The notes under the pieces were generated by a model. That model was not told the DNA's origin. It did not search any database and saw only the letters and a program-made list of their open reading frames with translations. From Pachysolen tannophilus NRRL Y-2460 (lineage: Eukaryota > Ascomycota > Pichiomycetes > Alaninales > Pachysolenaceae): a stretch of DNA of 64,000 nt. Location: positions 722,532 to 786,531 of the forward strand of contig KV454017.1 in NCBI GenBank assembly GCA_001661245.1. The letters run 5' to 3'. Position numbers and translations under genes: made by a program. Shown here piece after piece: positions 23,201-32,501 of this stretch. Position 1 is the stretch's first letter. The number at the start of each line of letters is the position of its first letter.

Positions 23201-24335
23201 CAAATCTATTCATTTCAATTTGCTTATCAATTACCTTATCATCTAGAAGGATACTATGTTCTTTTTTCTTCCAAAAAGCAACTGTTTGTACCAATCTCTT
23301 TGAAGATGTTGCTTCTGCTTCTGGAGTCCTAACATCAACACTTGTTATATCAATCAAATAATCTGCAGGATTAACATTTTCTGGAACATCATAACCCAAC
23401 TCACTGAAATGAGGTAATATTGAGTCACACTTGTAGCCATAACATAGTTTACCTCTACTTAGAACCAAAATATTGTCAAATAGAAAAAAAATATCTGATC
23501 TTGGTTGATGAATGCTTACTATAAAAGTTTTGCCCTTTTTCGCTAAATTTTTTAAAGTCTTGATCAATAAATAAGCACTATAAGCATCCAATCCGGTAGT
23601 TGGTTCATCTAGAAACAATACTGAAGGATTGGATAACATTTGGATCCCCAATGATAATCGTCTCTTTTCACCTCCTGAAAGACCTTTATGCTGAGAATCT
23701 CCAACTAATGTGTTTTTACAATCTTTCAAGCCTAACTCTAAAATAATTTCGTTCACTAATTCTAATCTTTTCAATTTATTTGTCAATTTCGGTAAGCGTA
23801 ATTCAGCTGCAAATAATAGTGTTTCAAAACAAGTCAAATTAGGTAACAAAACATCTTTCTGTATAACATATGCGTGTCGTATTGAATTTATATTTGAATC
23901 TCCATTAAACTCTATTATTCCTTCTTTCACTAAATTAGCAGAGTTTGTGTAACGGTTGGACAAAGTATTTAGCAACGTTGTCTTCCCTGAACCTGATCCA
24001 CCCATTATAGCAGTGACAGTTCCTGCTGCAATATCAAAAGAAACAGGATATAATATAGTTTTCACATTTTGCAGTTCTGTATCATTTTCAAGCCTTTTCC
24101 TTTTTTTCAAGAAAAATTTGACTTTGGAACTTATTCTTGCCAGCACAGATAAATCCCGAACTTTTATTGATACTCTCTCAGTCAGAGAAAATGACAAATT
24201 ATTGACTGAAGAAATAGATGAACTCTCAAGACAATCATTTTTCGAATAAACAGTCTGAACGTGAGTTAATGGATCATCATCTCCAACTTTATCTTTATCA
24301 TTACCGACTCGATTTCTAAAATAAAAGTCCACCAT
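20247..24335 (-). CDS. Full-size ABCG-type transporter, YOL075C-like
   Basis: 1362 residues from ATG 24333-24335. The open frame extends six codons further but has no upstream ATG. The order is NBD-TMD-NBD-TMD, the reverse arrangement typical of ABCG transporters, with both halves of the White type rather than the PDR type. NBD1: Walker A GGSGSGKTT, signature GLSGGEKRR, Walker B VLFLDEPTTGLD, followed by SIHQPRSDIFFLFD. NBD2: GPSGSGKSS, GISGGEKRR, VLLLDEPTSGLD, TIHQPRSDLFKQF. Both ATP sites therefore look intact. Each membrane domain has about six spans plus an extracellular cysteine-containing loop. The layout and length match S. cerevisiae YOL075C (1294 aa), an uncharacterised putative vacuolar or plasma-membrane transporter; the substrate is unknown. 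An 11-bp repeat AACAACTCGCA lies immediately upstream of the start codon. Confidence 0.85.
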   Translation of the reverse strand: MVDFYFRNRVGNDKDKVGDDDPLTHVQTVYSKNDCLESSSISSVNNLSFSLTERVSIKVRDLSVLARISSKVKFFLKKRKRLENDTELQNVKTILYPVSFDIAAGTVTAIMGGSGSGKTTLLNTLSNRYTNSANLVKEGIIEFNGDSNINSIRHAYVIQKDVLLPNLTCFETLLFAAELRLPKLTNKLKRLELVNEIILELGLKDCKNTLVGDSQHKGLSGGEKRRLSLGIQMLSNPSVLFLDEPTTGLDAYSAYLLIKTLKNLAKKGKTFIVSIHQPRSDIFFLFDNILVLSRGKLCYGYKCDSILPHFSELGYDVPENVNPADYLIDITSVDVRTPEAEATSSKRLVQTVAFWKKKEHSILLDDKVIDKQIEMNRFELNNTDNHILDNTKGAPFMRELAILTRRNMLLTYRDPMTISSLYLEAVIVGIVCGWVFYKPGGSLTGIKTVEGALYTSNGLQGYLMLLFEIYRLSLNDISVFDSERLENCISIPGFLISRRIAKLICEDFFIPFLHSIILYFMVGLRTDSARHYFIFLSNVMLNHMCSMTFAMVCIAISRNFAVSSVFGNLNFVLQSMACGFFVNAKTMPVYVRWTKYIAYVWYGFGAVISNQFTNYQGDCFDEYLGDPNVDTICASYSGEYIIKTLGFWQNWITLPLCVELCWAIGFYIIAGIIFKYKVVDVSLAKQINQSESKEESTTVDNIEEQDEKEKLQNAMQTNNHFQEEEKGGINVYLKDVYLGVTIKNWGPTLNPFHKGESRTRKIILNEINASFKYGSLNAIMGPSGSGKSSLLNLISGRVTSGLITKYSSAGKIFFNNYCVQPGVIRSICSYVSQDDDNLLPSLTVKETLQFAAGLRLSKKMSKREMDAIVKEIILKMGLRDCQNTPIGSEFIKGISGGEKRRVSIAIQLLNNPKVLLLDEPTSGLDSFTASSILSVLKKLSDEGKTVIMTIHQPRSDLFKQFGSILLLAKGGNVAYNGSPQAMITYFEKLGYPCPKLTNVADHVLDIISVNTQNAALEETSKKRVVSLLESWKKDVNYSNFNDFDYTELDKNEQISKIFGTIIREPAPFFIGYILLCKRQWLGVVRNPTVFFNRITQVAGMGVILCLFFAPLHHSYIGITNRLGLIQQAFTPLYFIGMINNVGVYPQERNFFYEEFHDNVVGLDSFFLSYLTIEVPFEIISGIPFACLNVLAVGLPRTPGLFFALIYICSAVVNCGESLGIIFNTVFDHVGFAVNVISIFLSISTFMAGLMSLDMCGFLRGINWVSPLHYGVMAATNMSFRKEDKFTCSDGGPTNSDGSCYMSNGEEVLKAYGLTYNYPMLLGVLIVITFSYRFIIAYSLLKLKLLRSNTDDFGKVFPLQNFE

Positions 24336-24627
24336 AACAACAACTCGCAACAACTCGCAACAACTTACGGTTAGATAAATGACCTCACACAGAGTCTCAC
24401 CTTCTTCCTATCTTAAAAGCTGAACAACCTTTACAAATATAATTAAATACTATCACAACATAGAAATTGCAAAATTACAAAATAGTGAAAAATCTACGTC
24501 GTTTGCAAAATACCAAAATTTGTAGTCTATTTACAACAATGTTATTTAAACCTGTTTCTATTTATCAATCTATTTATGGTATGGTATATATAAGATCAAA
24601 CCTCTATCATTAGCATATCAAGTGGGT

Positions 24628-27318
24628 TTAAGTGAGAGGTGCTTTTAAAGGGTCGATGACTGTTCCATGTTTGGCAACTATTCTTGGCATTGTCAATTTC
24701 TGGTGAACTTCTCTAGTTGTCCATTCTTGACCAATTGGCATTCTCAAAGATCTTTCGTATTGTTCCATTGTTTCGAATGGATATGGAACACCATTTGCTT
24801 GATATTTTATATTTTTCTTATTGACTTTCTCATTGATAATAACGTTTTTCATGTTTTTGTCTTTTCTTTTATCTTTTTGAATTATACCGTCAATTTTTTT
24901 AACAATTTTTCTCTTTTTCTTTTTTTCATTTCCTCCTGCCCAATCACCCCACCCGGGTAATGTTAAGTCTACCTCTTTGTCTCCTTCATCTTCTATGACT
25001 TGATTTTTCTCAGCTTCAAATTCCTTAATAACGTCATCACCTGCAAATGCTTCCTTTATTAAGTTTTTTTGTTTAAACATGTGAATCTTAGAGCCATCTT
25101 CTTCTGTCTCTTTTTCATCATTAGGGTCACAAAATGCATCGACAAAGTGTAAAGTTTCACTCATATCAATTATAGTATCTTCATTATCAGCCTCGGTGGC
25201 CGATCTTTTCTTATTCTTGGATATCTTATTCTGAGATTTATCTAATTTGTTTGAATTTTTATCTACAATGGCAATTTTTTTAGATTTTTGCTTTGAACCA
25301 GAATCAACAGTTAACCAAGGATTAGAAGAAACTTCTTTATGTTCATCAACGTTGTTAATATTCTGCTCATTCTTATCGGACAATAATTTCCCATTAGATC
25401 TATTGGATTTCCCAGTACTTAATTTATTTGCTAAACTCTTTGATTCATCAATTTTAATTTCTTTTAAAAATTCTTCATCTGCTTTGTTAACTGCTTGTTT
25501 TTTCCCATTAGCAGATGGTTCATAAACTCTTCTACCTTCAGATTTTTCTAAATTGATGGAATTTGCAGGTTTTTCAAAATCTTCTAAATCAATTCCTCCA
25601 TTTGCTTCAAATTCTCTTAATTCTTTTAAATAAATCTGATTTTCTTTTCTTTCTTTTTCATGAGCATTTTTCATAAAATCCATAGCCATTACACCTTTTC
25701 CCAACTTACTTCTAAGAATTTGTTGTTCAGCCAAATCACCATCTTTTTCTTTTTCCAAATCTGAAAGATTATAAGAATCTTCATCATCTTCATTTTCATC
25801 ACGACCCATTATTTTAGCCTTCAATCTTTCACCTTGTCTAAGCATTTCTTCCATTTCTTCTCTATTTTCCAGATCTTTAGACATACCACTCTTGATCATT
25901 GATTTAGCCCAGTTAGAACGGTTTTTATATTTGAGGGACATTCTTTCCTTTGCTCTTTTATAATCGTGTTCTTCATCATCAGATCCATCTTCTTCAACTA
26001 ATTCTTTATTTTTCAATATTTCCTTCTTCTTTATCTTATGATATGATTTGGATTTAATCTTTTTAATTCTTTTAGCTCGTCTTTCTTCTCTAAACATCAA
26101 TTCTCTCATTAATCTTAATTCATTTTGTCTTTTACGTAATTCTTCAGATGACAATTTTGCTGTGGCAATCTCTTCAAATGTCAGTTCCTTTTGAGTATCA
26201 GCTAATGCAGATTCTTCCAAGACTGAATTAACTTTATTTTCTAATTCTGAAACTGATTCTTTAGAAGGAACAAACGTTGAAACTTCATTATGCTCAACTG
26301 GCGGATTCATTGGGAATCGTAAAACTTCAGCACGACGATTCTGTTTAACTGTGTCTTGCCACTTATTGACTTCCTCCTTTTGAATTTCATAACCTGCTTT
26401 ACGTTCATGTCTTTGTTTTATTCTCTGCAGAAGAGGAACGGCCAATGGCTTATTATTATCAGAATCTTCTTTATCAATCAATATTGCCTTTTCTGAATCT
26501 GCTGAATTAACAGCTGCCATCATATCTGCTAAAGATAATTTCTTACCATTTGTTGGCAAATTATAAAAATTTTCTTCAGTTTCCAAATTCACTAATCTTT
26601 TCTTTTCTCTTTTGGTTGCTGATTTATCTTTCAATGAATCCACAACTGTTTTCAATTGGAAATCATCATTGTCGGAGACTTCAGAAAAGGGATCATCTTC
26701 TTCCACTTCTTCTTCATCGTCTTCATCATCTTCATCATCATCATCTTCATCTTCATCGTCTTGTTCTTCTTCTGAGGACTCATCACTATCAGACTTTTCC
26801 GAACCGTAATCATCATCTAAAACTAAATCATTATTAGTTTTGTTGAAACCTTTTTCTTGTGTTGATGATTTCTTGGCCTTTTCCTTATCATCTAAATCCC
26901 AAATTTCAGCCAATGTCATTAATTCACCTTCATCATAACTCTGCTCGCCATCGCTTTCATCCTCACTAATATGTTCACCTCTCTTTTTCAGTTTTTGCTT
27001 ATCTCTAATTGTTTGAGAAAACCTAGAATCTAAAACATCGTAATCATCATCCGAACCCAAAGCTTCATCGGAATCTATCTCTTCATCTTCAAACTCTGAT
27101 TCTGATCCTGATTCCTCTTTACCTTTATGGCCATTGCCCATTAATTTCTTGGCATTCAATATACCTTTCTTGGAATTGAAATTATCATTTTCTTCATCTG
27201 ATGCATAATCAGACAGTTGTTGTTTCTTACGATTCTCAGCCTTTTCAGCTAGCTGAAAAGCATCTAAAGCTCTTCTCTTAGACTTGGTCCTTGAAGTCTT
27301 ATTACCTTTCAGAGCCAT
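24628..27318 (-). CDS. UTP14: U3 snoRNP-associated SSU processome protein Utp14
   Basis: 896 residues from ATG 27316-27318 (start MALKGNKTSR), against 899 in S. cerevisiae; a non-ATG extension of four codons is ignored. The N-terminus has the LDAFQLAEKAEN block, then DSDEALGSDDDYD and FSQTIRDK. A long Asp/Glu tract lies at about residues 180-210. The conserved core includes LPLLQRIKQRHERKAGYEI-like and ELRLMRELMFREERRAKRIKKIKSK segments. The C-terminus has LPGWGDWAG, VIINEKVNKKNIKYQANGV and PFETMEQYERSLRMPIGQEW, nearly identical to yeast. Utp14 activates the DEAH helicase Dhr1, which unwinds U3 from pre-18S rRNA in the nucleolus. It lies next to PRE8, as in S. cerevisiae, but here both genes point the same way. 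Confidence 0.96.
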   Translation of the reverse strand: MALKGNKTSRTKSKRRALDAFQLAEKAENRKKQQLSDYASDEENDNFNSKKGILNAKKLMGNGHKGKEESGSESEFEDEEIDSDEALGSDDDYDVLDSRFSQTIRDKQKLKKRGEHISEDESDGEQSYDEGELMTLAEIWDLDDKEKAKKSSTQEKGFNKTNNDLVLDDDYGSEKSDSDESSEEEQDDEDEDDDDEDDEDDEEEVEEDDPFSEVSDNDDFQLKTVVDSLKDKSATKREKKRLVNLETEENFYNLPTNGKKLSLADMMAAVNSADSEKAILIDKEDSDNNKPLAVPLLQRIKQRHERKAGYEIQKEEVNKWQDTVKQNRRAEVLRFPMNPPVEHNEVSTFVPSKESVSELENKVNSVLEESALADTQKELTFEEIATAKLSSEELRKRQNELRLMRELMFREERRAKRIKKIKSKSYHKIKKKEILKNKELVEEDGSDDEEHDYKRAKERMSLKYKNRSNWAKSMIKSGMSKDLENREEMEEMLRQGERLKAKIMGRDENEDDEDSYNLSDLEKEKDGDLAEQQILRSKLGKGVMAMDFMKNAHEKERKENQIYLKELREFEANGGIDLEDFEKPANSINLEKSEGRRVYEPSANGKKQAVNKADEEFLKEIKIDESKSLANKLSTGKSNRSNGKLLSDKNEQNINNVDEHKEVSSNPWLTVDSGSKQKSKKIAIVDKNSNKLDKSQNKISKNKKRSATEADNEDTIIDMSETLHFVDAFCDPNDEKETEEDGSKIHMFKQKNLIKEAFAGDDVIKEFEAEKNQVIEDEGDKEVDLTLPGWGDWAGGNEKKKKRKIVKKIDGIIQKDKRKDKNMKNVIINEKVNKKNIKYQANGVPYPFETMEQYERSLRMPIGQEWTTREVHQKLTMPRIVAKHGTVIDPLKAPLT

Positions 27319-27777
27319 GACAAAATTCAAATGTTAAAAAAGCTTCCTTTCCTTCACTTGAAAGTCTCTTTAAAAAACCTTTACTACTTTTTACTTGTCT
27401 TTATAGAAATTAAAATTTTCAGATAAAATAAAAAAAAAAAATTTTTTTTTTTTAAAAAAAAAGAAAAAAAAAGTGAAAAAAAAAATCCAAAAATTGCAGT
27501 TTCCTAAATAGGAAGTCAAAATTAAACCATTTGATTAGATAAATATCATTTTAACACAACAGAACAACAACAACAACAGGAAGAGTTTTTGAAACTGTTA
27601 GAGAAGATCAATATTTGCTTAGGGTGGTTAGGTATTACTATTTTCATTTTATGTAGAAAAAAAGAAAGAAACTTTGGTGAAAAAAGGTGAAAAAAGGTAG
27701 GACTAAAAAGAAAAAAAAGAAAAGCATATTGCGTAAATACTAAGATCTAAATTGAAACAACATTTTTTTTTTTATAT
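27319..27777. other. UTP14 promoter / PRE8 3' flank
   Basis: 459 bp of AT-rich spacer with an Mcm1-type core at 27503, a CAA-repeat near 27565 and a duplicated GGTGAAAAAA at 27674-27695. No gene seen. Confidence 0.6.
27503..27512. promoter_or_regulatory. Mcm1-type core CCTAAATAGG
   Basis: CCTAAATAGG in the context GTTTCC...GGAAGTC, 185 bp upstream of UTP14. It has the same core as the sites at 1703 and 19446. Binding inferred from motif. Confidence 0.45.
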
Positions 27778-28615
27778 TCATAAGGCATCCAATCTATCAT
27801 TAATTTCCTGAGGACTCAATTTCTTAAATCTTGGTCCTTTTACTCCCTCTTGACCTTTGAAACCCAACAAATTCTCATCTTCGCTTCCAATCACACTAAT
27901 TTCAACTGTATCTCCATTCATTTCACCTTCAATTGATTCTTTTAAAGTTAAAAGAGCAATATGTATGGCATCTTCTAATTCCAATTCCTCGTTCCATCTT
28001 TTTTCTAGAAAAGTCTTGGCAGCGTTTGAACTCTTACCTATAGCAGTTGCCTTCCAAGGGAAATATGATCCAGATGGATCTACTTGATAAAGCATATAAC
28101 CATTTTGTTCATCATGGCCTCCTACTAATAATGAAACACCATATGGTCTAACACCAGCACTTTGAGTGGCTTCTTGCATAATTTTTGCAATTTCTGAAGT
28201 TAAAATTTTTGTTGGAGGATATTCATTATAAATTCTCTTATATCTAGTATGTGAAACTTTCCTTGAAGCATCAACCAATACTCTAAAATCAGGACCCATT
28301 CCAGAATATGTCATTCCAATATCTGGAGTTATATTGACTATTTTATTTTCATAGTCAGAATTCACCAAAGAAGAATTGGATTTTTTCTCTGTTGCCAATA
28401 CAACTCCATTTGTTGCTTTAATACCCAATGATGTTACTCCTTGTTTAACAACATTCAAAGCATACTCGATTTGAACTAATTTACCACTAAACAATACAAT
28501 CAAAAAAAGTTAGTAATCATCATTGAATTGAGTCCAAAAAAAATAAAATAAAATAAAATAAAAAACTTAACTTTGGAGAGAAAGTTGTTAAAGAGAACGA
28601 ATATCTATCAGCCAT
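27778..28615 (-). CDS. PRE8: 20S proteasome alpha-2 subunit, one intron
   Basis: Exon 1 is 28572-28615 (44 nt), exon 2 is 27778-28486, giving 250 residues, exactly the S. cerevisiae length. Splicing restores the alpha-subunit N-terminus MADRYSFSLTTFSPNGKLVQ, the gate-forming tail shared by alpha subunits. The 85-nt intron has branch site TACTAAC (28509-28515) and ends TTTAG, but its 5' site is GTTAAG, differing from the GTAAGT/GTATGT used by the other introns here. The body matches Pre8 closely (GVTSLGIKATNGVV, PDIGMTYSGMGPDFRVL, GGHDEQNGYMLYQVDPSGSY). Pre8 sits in the outer heptameric ring of the 20S core. Without the first exon the gene would appear to start at 28503 inside the intron. Confidence 0.96.
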
Positions 28616-28950
28616 TTTCTTTCAACTTTTTCTTAGTTTTGTTTTTCTCTTTTTTTTTTTTTTATACAACTTATACTGTAAAATATCAATTTTCGTCCAC
28701 AATTCAAATTGAACTTCAACCACTACAATACAAGCAAAAGTTGATAATATAATTAATACAATTCAAAGAAATAAAAAAAAATAAAAAAAAATGAATTAAC
28801 TACAAAATCATATAGAAATGGTGGCAATTTGCCAGACAATTTGATACTTTTTTTCTTTATTTAAAAAAAAACCAAATAAAACAATAATTCGTCTATACAT
28901 ACACTACCAATGGTATCAATTATAACTTATAACCTCTCTATATGAATGAT
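28616..28950. other. PRE8 promoter / U2AF1 3' flank
   Basis: 335 bp, AT-rich. GGTGGCAA at about 28819-28826 matches the proteasome box (GGTGGCAAA, bound by Rpn4) in eight of nine positions, about 205 bp upstream of the PRE8 start. No gene seen. Confidence 0.6.
28819..28827 (+). promoter_or_regulatory. Rpn4 proteasome-associated control element (PACE)-like site
   Basis: GGTGGCAAT differs only in the last base from the PACE consensus GGTGGCAAA through which Rpn4 controls proteasome genes in S. cerevisiae. It sits about 205 bp upstream of PRE8, a proteasome gene, which makes the match meaningful. Motif evidence only. Confidence 0.6.
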
Positions 28951-30024
28951 TTAAAGATAACGATTTGTTTTGAAAAGGAAGGATTCGTAAACTGTTTGTT
29001 TGGGAGTTATGTGATTATTTGTCAGCTTGTTGTGATGGTATTTTTTTTGGCTTAAAAATAGTGTTTTTTTAAGACCTTGTGATGTTTTTTTCAAATGCCA
29101 AAAATTACATTTAGTACCTCTGATACAATGATCTGAACAAGTTGCTTCTGAAAAATCTTTAACTGGAGTCAATTCTGCAAAAATAGGTCTTTGATTGTAC
29201 CATCTTTTGTTCAAGTCATCTGCTGCTCTGTATGCATCTTCTTGGTTTGAAAATTTGATGTATACATTACCATTTAAATGATTAAAATTTTCACAAACAA
29301 CCATATCTTCAATATAACCATATTTTAATGCACATTCAAGAAAAATATCTTTATAAAAATCATCAAATTGTTTTTGAATGTCTTCTTCAGTTAATTCATG
29401 TAATGATCTTGTATCTGAATGGAAATATGTTTCTTTAAATTTTTTTTCATCTATTGATTGTTGTTGTTGTTCTTCTTCTTCTTCTGTTTGTTGAGTATTA
29501 TTGGAAGTAGTGGATATAGTAGATACTGGTGGCATTGAAGGAATTGATGGCGGTATAGAAGGTGGAGTTGAAAAAGATACCGGTGTAGCTGATGATGAAT
29601 TACTTTGTGTTAGATTGTCCTCGGTAATACCACTTGAACCTATTCCTGTTTGTTGTACCGAGTTTTCTTCACCATCTTGAAGTTTCCCATTACCATTTAT
29701 TTGTCTTTGATTTTCTCTTTGAGATTCTAATTCTTTATAACGAGCTTCTTCAAATAACTCAAATTTCGGATTTAGATACAAGTTCGGGCACATTATAACA
29801 TTAGATTGAGTTGGCCTTATATGTTTTCTTGAACATCTATCCCCATGACGACAAGCACCTATCTTGTTATAAAATGTACTATATGCAAAAACAAAAGAAA
29901 AGAAAAAAAAAGTTGTTAGTTAGTAACAATATACTTCATAATCATCATCTAACCAAACTAAAATCACTTACCATGTAATCCTATCTGACTCATCTGCATA
30001 TCCAGAGTTTGAATATCTAGACAT
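28951..30024 (-). CDS. U2AF1: U2AF small subunit (U2AF35-like), one intron
   Basis: Exon 1 is 29972-30024 (53 nt), exon 2 is 28951-29878, giving 326 residues. The 93-nt intron has GTAAGT and TACTAAC and ends ATATAG. Splicing creates the first CCCH finger across the junction: DRITCTFYNKIGACRHGD then RCSRKH, matching human U2AF35 (NCSFYFKIGACRHGDRC). A Gln/Ser/Pro-rich insert of about 80 residues follows and is not present in U2AF35. Next is the U2AF-homology RRM (EDMVVCENFNHLNGNVYIKF, then YRAADDLNKRWYNQRPIFAEL) and a second CCCH finger (ATCSDHCIRGTKCNFWHL). U2AF35 reads the AG of 3' splice sites and pairs with the large subunit. S. cerevisiae lacks this protein. The C-terminus is basic and lacks the RS repeats of metazoans. 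Confidence 0.92.
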
Positions 30025-30465
30025 GATGCTTTCAAAACAATTTTTTAAAAAATAAAATAATTTACAAAATGAATATTAAATAATTAAAATTAAATTTAAA
30101 ATTATTTTATTTTATTTTATTTTTCACACCTAAGAAAAAAAAATTAATTAAATAGATTTTGTAACTAAAAATTTGAAAAATAATACTTTTACGTATATAT
30201 GGAATAAATAAATATTAATATGATCCAAAATAAGAATTTTCCAAACACGAAATTAACAAGTATAAAAAGAATCAAATAATCAAGAAGTATGAAAGAAAAA
30301 TGGGAGCCCAATAATAAAAATAATAAAAAATAAAAATAGAAAAAAAATTACATAAAGAACAACTTTCAATCTATAACAACAACAATAAGAATAAGAATAA
30401 TAATCATAATAATAAATGGAATAAGGAAATTGGGAATAGATACATAGATATTAAGCTTTTTTTTT
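30025..30465. other. U2AF1 promoter / ERG13 3' flank
   Basis: 441 bp with AT-rich tracts and an (ATA/AAT)-type run at 30316-30420. No gene or clear site seen. Confidence 0.6.
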
Positions 30466-31885
30466 TTATTTTTTTTCATAAATTCTTCTAAATTTATCAT
30501 CAATAGAAACCAAATAATAAGTACCTTCTTTAAGGTTTTCGATACTACCACTTGGTTTAAAATTTTTTTGTAAATGAATTTTTTCTCTTAAATCAATTGC
30601 TTCTTCATATTCTTTTGGAGTTTTTTCGAATCTTGAAGCTAATTTTTTCTTTAAATCTAATGTATTTAAGATTGGTTCAATATCACCAACAATTTTAAAA
30701 CTAAAAATACTTGCAGCTAAACCCGAACCATATGAAAACAGACCAATTCTTTTTCCTTGTACATTTTCATTACCAACATAAGTTAATAATGATGCTAAAG
30801 AAGACCATACTGAAGCAGTATAAATATTACCGACATTAGTGGCAAATTCTAATGAAGGTTTAACGTTAGTAGCAAATTGAGTTTTTGTAGAAGCTGAATA
30901 AGCTTTAACATCATATTCACCAGTTGCCTTATCCAATGCAACATCATCTAAATAGCTTAATCTAGCATAAGATTTAGAAACTAATTTACAAGTTGGAACA
31001 TGGAAAATATTATAATCAAAGAAATCTAAACCAACAACTTTTCCACTTAAACCTTGAGTTAAACCTTTTTTAATTGCTTTTTTAGAATAATGTTTATAAC
31101 ATTCATCAACTGCATCAACATAACATTGTAAAGAATAATGACCATCAACAACTGGATATTCAGAGGTGAAATCTGGCTTATAAAAATCATAAACATGTTT
31201 CATATAAGAACCATGAACTGGTTCAAGTACAATTGGAGCATCTGGACCAATTAACATAGCTACAGTTCCAGCACCACCAGTTGGTCTTGCAGCACCTTTT
31301 GCATAGATTGCAATATCACCACAGACAACAATTGCATATCTACCATCCCATGAATCAGATTGAATCCAGTTGACTGCATTGAAAACCGCATTGGTACCAC
31401 CATAACAAGCATTGACAGTATCAATCCCTTCAATATCAGTATTCTCATCAAAAAGTTGCATCAATACAGATTTAACCGATTTTGATTTATCCAATAAAGT
31501 CTCAGTACCAACTTCTAACCTACCAATCTGAGATTTATCAATATTATATTTTGTTAACAAATTGCTCAAGACAGTAAGAGACATCGAATAAATATCTTCT
31601 CTATCATTAACAAAAGCCATATTTGTTTGTCCTAAACCAATTGTATATTTACCAGCACCAACATTATCATATTTCTCTAATTCAGCTTGGCTAACATACT
31701 ATCATAGTTTCCACAACATTGTTAGTTAATCAATTACTTATTTTATTTTAAAATAATAATAAAATAAAAAAAAAAAAAAAAATCTCTTTATTAAACAATC
31801 CCCTTTCCCCTCTTGTTATAATACTTACTTCACTAGGTACATATATTTCAATGGCCTTTATACCAACATTTTGTGGACGAGTCAT
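30466..31885 (-). CDS. ERG13: HMG-CoA synthase, one intron
   Basis: Exon 1 is 31829-31885 (19 codons), exon 2 is 30466-31698, giving 429 residues. The phase-0 intron of 130 nt starts GTAAGT, has AACTAAC as branch site and ends GATAG. The spliced N-terminus reads [19 protein letters not shown] then [11 protein letters not shown], aligned to residue ~45 onward of S. cerevisiae Erg13 (491 aa), which carries an extra N-terminal extension. The catalytic cysteine is in [46 protein letters not shown] and [16 protein letters not shown] are family blocks. It condenses acetyl-CoA with acetoacetyl-CoA to HMG-CoA, the step before HMG-CoA reductase in sterol and isoprenoid synthesis. The S. cerevisiae gene has no intron. 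Confidence 0.96.
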
Positions 31886-32501
31886 TTTGTATCTTTCTTT
31901 CTTTCTTTCTTTCTTAAAAAGTATCAAAGCACTTCTATTATTTAATAAATATTCAAGAATTAGAATTTTTTATTAAACAACCAATTATTGCAACAATAAC
32001 GTTTCAATAAAATTAATTAATCAATACGAAAAAAAAAAAGAAAAACAAAAAAGAGAAAAAGAAGAAAAAAAAAACAACTGAATTTAAATACTTTTTATAT
32101 TGCTTCTTCCCCTTTGAATAGATCTGAAAAATTAAACCAAAAAAAAACAAAAAATCAACGCGAAAAATACGAACAAAAATTTTTGTAAACGAGAACAATC
32201 TTTTTGTGCGATACGTGCACTACCACGTTTTTTTGCTCCACTCGAGAGCATTTTCTATAGTTGATGACTAAGATGATAACGATAACGATAACGATAACAA
32301 ATACGATGATAATTACAATTTAGTTGCAAGAAAACGTGTTTTTGTTTCGTAAAGTATATTTTTTTTATAGAGAAAAAAAAATATAAAATAAAATAAAAAA
32401 TAAAAAATAAAAAAATAAAAAATAAAAAAAATAGAGAGGAGGTATATATAGTGTTAGAAAGCTCAATGTGAGAAGACGGTTTTTTTTTTTTTTAATTTTT
32501 T
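31886..32501. other. ERG13 promoter / MSC1 3' flank
   Basis: 616 bp. Contains four tandem GATAAC units at 32275-32298 and an (A4-7)T run at about 32378-32430. TCGTATT, a near match to the Upc2 core TCGTATA, occurs in reverse three times (near 32023, 32166 and 32301), which could relate to sterol control of ERG13 but is weak. A CTTT repeat lies at about 31895-31912. Confidence 0.5.
32275..32298 (+). repeat. Four tandem GATAAC hexamers
   Basis: Perfect 6-bp unit repeated four times, creating four GATAA motifs in a row. These could bind GATA factors or be a simple microsatellite. It lies about 390 bp upstream of ERG13. Confidence 0.8.

Noticed and set aside
26550-26837. His/Leu- and Ser-rich open frames opposite UTP14
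   Set aside because: They are antisense readings of the UTP14 Asp/Glu tract (GAT/GAA repeats), not genes.
28487-28503. Start of PRE8 at 28503
   Set aside because: This is non-ATG sequence within the intron; the spliced exon 1 gives the exact alpha-subunit N-terminus and length.
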